From contig OZ251223.1 in assembly GCA_965240325.2 (NCBI GenBank), forward strand, positions 1,922,001 to 1,986,000: DNA of 64,000 bases. Reading direction: 5' to 3'. Within the stretch, counting starts at the first letter, position 1. Every line of letters begins with the position of its first letter. The notes under the pieces are model-generated. The model ran no database searches, was not told where the DNA came from, and saw nothing but the letters and a program-made list of their open reading frames with translations. This DNA is from Rebecca billardiae RCC1528 (lineage: Eukaryota > Haptophyta). Made by a program: the position numbers and the translations under genes. Positions 59,493-64,000 of the stretch are shown piece by piece.

Positions 59493-62400
59493 TCAGCGAC
59501 AAGCGCCCACCGCGGGCGGCGCGCCACGGACTCGCGAGCGCCGCCACACCGGCCCAGGGTTGCTGGCCTCGCCCACGCGCTCACCGCGCAGCGGCATGGG
59601 CGGATCGGCAGCGAGGACGAGCGGACGCGAGAGCAGCGCGACGAGCTCGTCAAGCAGCGCCTGCACGCGCACGACGGGCACTGCGAGCCACGTCGGGCGT
59701 AGGCCGAGCTGGGCGCACAGGCGCTCGAGGACGCCAAACTCGCCGCGGCTAGCTGCGTCCGCCAACGGGTTCATCTCGGAGAGGAGGAACTCCGAGTCGG
59801 CCAGCTCTGCGATCGTTCGCCATTCAGGGGCGTCGAGCAGCGCGAGGTGCGCGTGCTGCAGCAGCGGGGAGTGCGCGGACAGGTTGTGGAGGATGTGGTC
59901 GGTGACAGAGCTGTCGGTGCGGAGCCGGATGACGGCGCCTGCAATGCGCGGCGCGAAGATCAGCACGTTGGCGAACAGCGCGACGAACTCGAGCGCGACC
60001 ACCGGCAGAGCGAGGTCCGACGCGCGCAAGGGCAGGCTCCAGCAGAGCCCGTGGGCGTAGCCCCCCAGCGACGGCACGCGCGCGCCATCCTTGGCGGCGT
60101 CCGAGAAGAGCACGAACGCAGGCGGCGCCGCGGCCGGCAGGTGCCGGCGGGTCGAGGGGCCCGGCAGCGCGTTGGAGAAGAGCACGCCCGCGGTGGAGCG
60201 CAGGAGCTTGGCCCAGCGCGCGCACGCGGCGCGGAGCGTGGCGGTGATGGGCACCGGCCGCGCTGGGTGGCGTCCGAGCTCGCCGAAGTGCGTGTACAGG
60301 CCGTAGAAGAACGTGCGGTTCGCCGGCGTGAGCGGGCGGAAGTGCTCGAGCAGACCGACGAGCGCGCGAAAGGTAGAGAAGGGTACCGGCCTGCTCGCCA
60401 GCAAGTCGTCCAGGATGACGAGAGCGCGCAGGATCTTGGCCGGCGGCACCGCGAGGACGCCAGCGCAGACGACAAAGTCGCAGCCGAGCCAGAGCGCTGA
60501 CTGGCCGATTTGGCGCTTCTCGGGGATGGCCATGAGCAGGCCGAGGCTGGTGGTGACGCGGTGCCAGACGGAGAGAAAGCGCACCGTTCTGTCCACGCCG
60601 ACGATGGAGAAGTTGGTGTCGTCCGTGAAGCAGTCGCCGCTGAAGAGGCGCAGCTGGGGGCGCCGCGTGGTCACCGCGAGCGCACGGCGCTGCTCGATCC
60701 AGCTGCGCACAGCAGGGGGCGTCAGCGGGTCAGCGAGCATCGCCTCGAAGCGCGGCAGCTCCTCGTCGTCGAAGCACCGCGAGGCGATCTGCACGACGGT
60801 CGTGCTTAGGCGCTGCGCGATGTTACTGCTGGGCGAGAGCCCAAAGCCGAGGCGCGACTCAGAGACGACGACGTGGCCGCCGGCGGCAACGCCCTCGCCG
60901 TCCGGCCGCAGCCAGAGGAGGCAGACGTTTGGCAGCTCGGCCGTTGCGACGCCGAGGTGGTTGAAGAAGTCGGCCACGTCGTCTGTGAGCGTGAGTATTG
61001 GCTCGCCAAACACGGCGGCGGCGTCGAGCAGGATCGCGTTGTCGTGCATCTTGCCGCCGACCGTGGGCTTGGCTTCGCGCGGCCACTTGCGCGGCGGCGC
61101 GCGCGGCAGGGTGGGCGTAAGACCCGCTGCGATCATCCGCTCGGCCGCGGCGGACGGGGCAGCCGCTGCTGGGCGGGGCACGTCGTGCCAGCCCGCGGCC
61201 GCGTCAGCGACCTCGTCGTGGAGACCGACAGCGACGTTGAGCGGGATGACAGGCACGCCAGCTGTGTCGACGAGCGCGCGGCGGGGCGCGCCGCCATCGG
61301 TCGTGCGGCGGTGCCGGTCCGGCTCGAGCTTGCGCGGCGTGGACCCCTGCGGGCTGAGCCGGCACGGGAGGAACGGGAAGTCGTCCCAGAAGCTGTACCA
61401 GCCGCGCGCCGCGAGGCGGAGGAGCTCCTTGTGCACGGAGGAGGCGGCCGCGCCGAGGGTGGTGAGGTGCGGCAGCAGCACGAGCTGGAGAGCCACATCG
61501 GCCTTGAACCGCACACCGTGGCGCACAAAGGAGAGCAGCTCGCGGTCGGGGAAGTCGGGACCGACGGCAGCTTCGAGGGCGTCCGGCATGAGCGTGCGCG
61601 ACTCGAGCGGCGCCGAGAAGTCGAGCGGCAAGTACACGCCGTCCACCTTGCTCCGAAGGTCCCAGACGATGCCGCGGGCCTCCGGGTGGAAGAGGTCCTG
61701 GCCGATGGCGAGCGGCGCGTTGGTGCGCCGGGCGGCTGAGCCGAGCGAGAGGTACGCGCGCAGGTCGGCCTCCTCGCGGCGGCGCCAGCCCGCGACGAGC
61801 TCGAGCGCCGCGGGTAAGAGGATGTCAGCAACCGACCGCGGGCGGTACGAAGTCGCACGCTGCCGCCGCGGCGTCGGCACGTTGGTGTGAGGAGGGTCAA
61901 AGCGCGCCGACGTGGAGTCAAAGGGGAGCGCGGCGAGCGACCCGAGCGGCACGCGCATCGAGTGACCCTGCAGGGCGACAGGGATGCTGGAGCGGTCGGT
62001 GCGCACGCGATCGCCCCAGCCGGTGAGCGACTGGCCTTCCGTGGCCGGCAAGGAGGCGGCGCGTACAGCGATCATCGCCCGCAGAGCGGCGTCGGTCGCC
62101 TCGGCCGCGCGCGCCCCTTGCGCCCACGAGCGCTGCCTGGCGGCCGCCAGCGCCAGATCGCGCGCGGCCGAGGAACCGGCCGGACCCGTCGCGGCGAGAG
62201 GAGGCATGCGACGAGGGAGGACGTCCACGAGCGCTGCACACGCAGCGGCGGCCGGCTCGTACAAGTCGGAGCCGGCGAACGCGCCCAAAGGGAACCACTC
62301 GCAGCCAGCAGCGAGCATCGGCGAGCGCGGCGGGCGCGTTCGGCTGGGAAGGGCCACGACGTGCGCCTCGCCGCCAAAGCGGCACTCGGCGCCGCGCAGG

Positions 62401-63146
62401 CGTGTGGCGTAGATGCCCGTCAGCGGCGGGCCACCCGTGAGCGCGCGTGCGACGAGAGACTCGGCCCGTGGGCACGCCTCTGAGCGGGGGCACGACGACG
62501 TGGATGAGCCCAGAAAGGAAGTCGGCGCGCCGCCGGGCGCGCGTCGACCGGCAAGGATGAGCGGCGCGTCGGGATCGTCGAGAGCGACGACGAGCGCCAG
62601 CAGCGAGGTGCTGGAGTCCGTGGATGCACTGAGCGTGCGTGTCGGCTCGACCCACGCCAGCCGCGATGGCGGCATGCCACCTCCGCTGCGCGCCGCAGGC
62701 GCGCGCAGCGGCGGCGGCGCACCGGCGCCGGCAGATGTCGCCGCCTGGCGAGCCCGCGCGTCTCCGCCGACGCGAGGCGGCGGCAGCCGCGAGCGGTCGA
62801 GCAGCGCTGAGGCAGCCACGCCCGGCGCCAGCGAAGCGAGAGGCGTGGAGCCGCCCCGCCCCGCCGGCGCGAGCGGCGGCGGCGGCGCATCGCAGCCGAC
62901 AGCCGGCGCGGTTGGGCGCGCGCGCTTGGCGCCGTCGACGCGGGGCGGCTGCAGCCGCGCGCGGGCAAGCAGCACGGCAGCACCCACGCCCGCCGTCACC
63001 GCCGCGACTGGCGAGGAGGCGGCAGATGACGAGTCGCCTGCGCGCGCAGCCTCAGCACGCAGCGACCGCGGTGAGGCAGCGGCGGCCAGCCCACCCGGCA
63101 AGGGAGCAGCAGGTGGTACCGCCGGCAGGGGCACCTCGGCGCTCAT
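59493..63146 (-). CDS. Retroelement polyprotein: reverse transcriptase and RNase H
   Basis: 1217 residues from the ATG at 63146; the frame is open to 63458. A Pro/Ala/Arg-rich N-terminal third is followed by a reverse transcriptase with motif A LTLTDDVADFFNHLG, motif B GFGLSPSSNIAQR, motif C CFTDDTNF and a later MAIPEKRQIGQSALWLGCDF, then the RT-RNase H link LLEHFRPL. The RNase H domain has VLFSDAAKDG, VALEFVALF, LRTDSSVTDH and NPLADAASR, so its acidic residues are present. The arrangement resembles DIRS-like or other RT-RNase H elements of algae, but no integrase or tyrosine recombinase is seen. Near the end is GERVGEASNPGP, a motif I recall in other algal retroelement proteins. The reading frame is intact, so the copy may be young. 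Long terminal repeats are not visible in the window. Confidence 0.85.
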   Translation of the reverse strand: MSAEVPLPAVPPAAPLPGGLAAAASPRSLRAEAARAGDSSSAASSPVAAVTAGVGAAVLLARARLQPPRVDGAKRARPTAPAVGCDAPPPPLAPAGRGGSTPLASLAPGVAASALLDRSRLPPPRVGGDARARQAATSAGAGAPPPLRAPAARSGGGMPPSRLAWVEPTRTLSASTDSSTSLLALVVALDDPDAPLILAGRRAPGGAPTSFLGSSTSSCPRSEACPRAESLVARALTGGPPLTGIYATRLRGAECRFGGEAHVVALPSRTRPPRSPMLAAGCEWFPLGAFAGSDLYEPAAAACAALVDVLPRRMPPLAATGPAGSSAARDLALAAARQRSWAQGARAAEATDAALRAMIAVRAASLPATEGQSLTGWGDRVRTDRSSIPVALQGHSMRVPLGSLAALPFDSTSARFDPPHTNVPTPRRQRATSYRPRSVADILLPAALELVAGWRRREEADLRAYLSLGSAARRTNAPLAIGQDLFHPEARGIVWDLRSKVDGVYLPLDFSAPLESRTLMPDALEAAVGPDFPDRELLSFVRHGVRFKADVALQLVLLPHLTTLGAAASSVHKELLRLAARGWYSFWDDFPFLPCRLSPQGSTPRKLEPDRHRRTTDGGAPRRALVDTAGVPVIPLNVAVGLHDEVADAAAGWHDVPRPAAAAPSAAAERMIAAGLTPTLPRAPPRKWPREAKPTVGGKMHDNAILLDAAAVFGEPILTLTDDVADFFNHLGVATAELPNVCLLWLRPDGEGVAAGGHVVVSESRLGFGLSPSSNIAQRLSTTVVQIASRCFDDEELPRFEAMLADPLTPPAVRSWIEQRRALAVTTRRPQLRLFSGDCFTDDTNFSIVGVDRTVRFLSVWHRVTTSLGLLMAIPEKRQIGQSALWLGCDFVVCAGVLAVPPAKILRALVILDDLLASRPVPFSTFRALVGLLEHFRPLTPANRTFFYGLYTHFGELGRHPARPVPITATLRAACARWAKLLRSTAGVLFSNALPGPSTRRHLPAAAPPAFVLFSDAAKDGARVPSLGGYAHGLCWSLPLRASDLALPVVALEFVALFANVLIFAPRIAGAVIRLRTDSSVTDHILHNLSAHSPLLQHAHLALLDAPEWRTIAELADSEFLLSEMNPLADAASRGEFGVLERLCAQLGLRPTWLAVPVVRVQALLDELVALLSRPLVLAADPPMPLRGERVGEASNPGPVWRRSRVRGAPPAVGACR

Positions 63147-63241
63147 CGCCGCGCGCGCGGCAGCGCCCGCGGGCCCGGCGGCGACCGCCGCCGCGGACGC
63201 CGGCGAGAGAAGCGGGCAGCAATCCGCCGGCGGGCGCCCAC

Positions 63242-64000
63242 TTAGTGGCCCGTCGGCAAGCCAAAACCCGAGGGCCAAGCGTCGAGAGCATGCTGGGCGA
63301 GGTCGACGGCATCGAGCGAGTGCGCGCCGGCGCCGATCGCGCCGTGGCCGGGTTGGCCCGAACACGGGCAGCGCCGGATGGCCACGTCCGCGAGTGAGGG
63401 CTTGGCCCTGCCGTCGGCGCGCAGCTTCGGGAACCGCGTGGCCACGACCGGCAGGCACGGGTCGACGTGCATCACACTCACGTACGCCGCCGAGAAGGAG
63501 CTCAGGCGGAAGAGGCCCAAGTTGTCCGAGAGCAGCCCGATGCCGAAGCAGTCGTGCGTCTCGGAGACGACATAGCCGACGGGGGGGCCGAAAGGCTTGG
63601 TGTTGAGGATGGTCACCTGCACGTCCGAGCCGTAGCTCGGCGCAGCGGCCGCAGGCCCGCGCGCCAACTGGCGCTGCTTCTTGCTCGGCGGGGGTTGCAG
63701 CTGCGCGCGAGCACGCCCTGGAGCGGTGGGCGACGGCTGCGGTTGCCCGCGCAAGGGGTTGGCCGGGGTGCTCGGGCCGGGGCCTGCCGACTGGCCGGCG
63801 CCCTGGCTGGCGCGGAGAGCGAGCATCCGGTCGACAAACGCCGCGCTCTGGTTCCAGGTGATCATGGTCGCCTGCGTGGAGCGACAGGCCTCGCGGATGG
63901 TGGCCAGCACGACCGACGACGGGTCGAGGAACGGCAGCTCAGGAATGCGCGCGAGCGGGTTGGGGTCGGCGAGGGCGACGCCAAAGCGCGTCTCGAGGTC
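63242..64000 (-). CDS. Retroelement upstream ORF (gag-like position), 5' end outside window
   Basis: The frame is open from the window edge to a stop at 63242, giving at least 252 residues. It overlaps the retroelement frame (open 63458-59493) by 217 bp in a different phase. Visible features are a helical start (ATIREACRSTQATMITWNQS), a Gln/Pro-rich basic linker (PSKKQRQLARGP), an ordered region (VQVTILNTKPFGPPVGYVVS, CFGIGLLSDNLGLFRL) and RCPCSGQPGHG near the end. No CCHC zinc knuckle is seen. The position before RT suggests a structural or nucleic-acid-binding protein. The codon at 63910 is GTG, and the true start lies beyond the window. Confidence 0.6.
   Translation of the reverse strand, partial: DLETRFGVALADPNPLARIPELPFLDPSSVVLATIREACRSTQATMITWNQSAAFVDRMLALRASQGAGQSAGPGPSTPANPLRGQPQPSPTAPGRARAQLQPPPSKKQRQLARGPAAAAPSYGSDVQVTILNTKPFGPPVGYVVSETHDCFGIGLLSDNLGLFRLSSFSAAYVSVMHVDPCLPVVATRFPKLRADGRAKPSLADVAIRRCPCSGQPGHGAIGAGAHSLDAVDLAQHALDAWPSGFGLPTGH

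Noticed and set aside
59493-59540. 2A self-cleaving peptide in the retroelement C-terminus
   Set aside because: Only NPGP matches; the required upstream D(V/I)E residues are absent, so it is reported only as a motif.

Overview
The window is nuclear DNA of a eukaryotic microalga, most likely a haptophyte; a pelagophyte-type alga cannot be excluded. The reasons are GC-rich coding DNA with strong G/C third positions, short GC-rich spliceosomal introns, several proteins whose N-termini look like a signal peptide followed by a plastid transit peptide (triose-phosphate translocator, FAD glycerol-3-phosphate dehydrogenase, ribosomal protein S15), an NTT-type ATP/ADP carrier, and a NEK10-type kinase that fits a flagellate cell. 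No organism name is given with the sequence, so this is inference. Exon structures were built by hand from reading-frame continuity, family conservation and GT-AG borders.

Layout. 0.4-5.1 kb: Rab7 (minus) divergent from a Cnx1/MoeA-like molybdenum cofactor protein (plus), then a Golgi-type sulfotransferase. 5.1-13.2 kb: a repeat-rich stretch with two copies of a non-autonomous transposon family, Tc1/mariner-like miniature elements and a microsatellite, around one methyltransferase gene. 13.3-22 kb: FAD glycerol-3-phosphate dehydrogenase with a BFD-like iron-sulfur domain, a hypothetical protein divergent from a plastid phosphate translocator, and a hypothetical protein divergent from kynurenine 3-monooxygenase. 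22.4-31.4 kb: NEK10-like kinase, a DOMON/copper type II monooxygenase, and an organellar uS15. 33-44 kb: a histidine-phosphatase protein divergent from glutamate decarboxylase, and a filamin-Kelch-LamG protein divergent from the ATP/ADP carrier. 45-55.4 kb: a hypothetical protein, a kinesin-5 with a very alanine-rich tail, and a second histidine phosphatase divergent from a polytopic membrane protein. 55.4-64 kb: a third transposon copy, microsatellites, a duplicated ORF segment, a 21-bp tandem array, and a retroelement (RT-RNase H) with an upstream overlapping ORF that runs off the window.

The host genes are housekeeping and metabolic functions (vesicle traffic, Moco, sulfation, lipid/glycerol metabolism, tryptophan catabolism, plastid metabolite exchange, mitosis). 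They do not form one pathway. Their notable organisation is six head-to-head pairs separated by only about 180-430 bp. The most unusual material is a three-copy transposon family (5961-7699, 11461-13187, 56285-57676) whose ends are shared while the cargo differs; two copies carry what look like captured, intron-containing exons of a coiled-coil host gene. Also notable are a Cnx1-like protein whose G domain has lost its catalytic motifs, and an intron set whose dominant 5' splice site is GTGCGC rather than GTRAGT.
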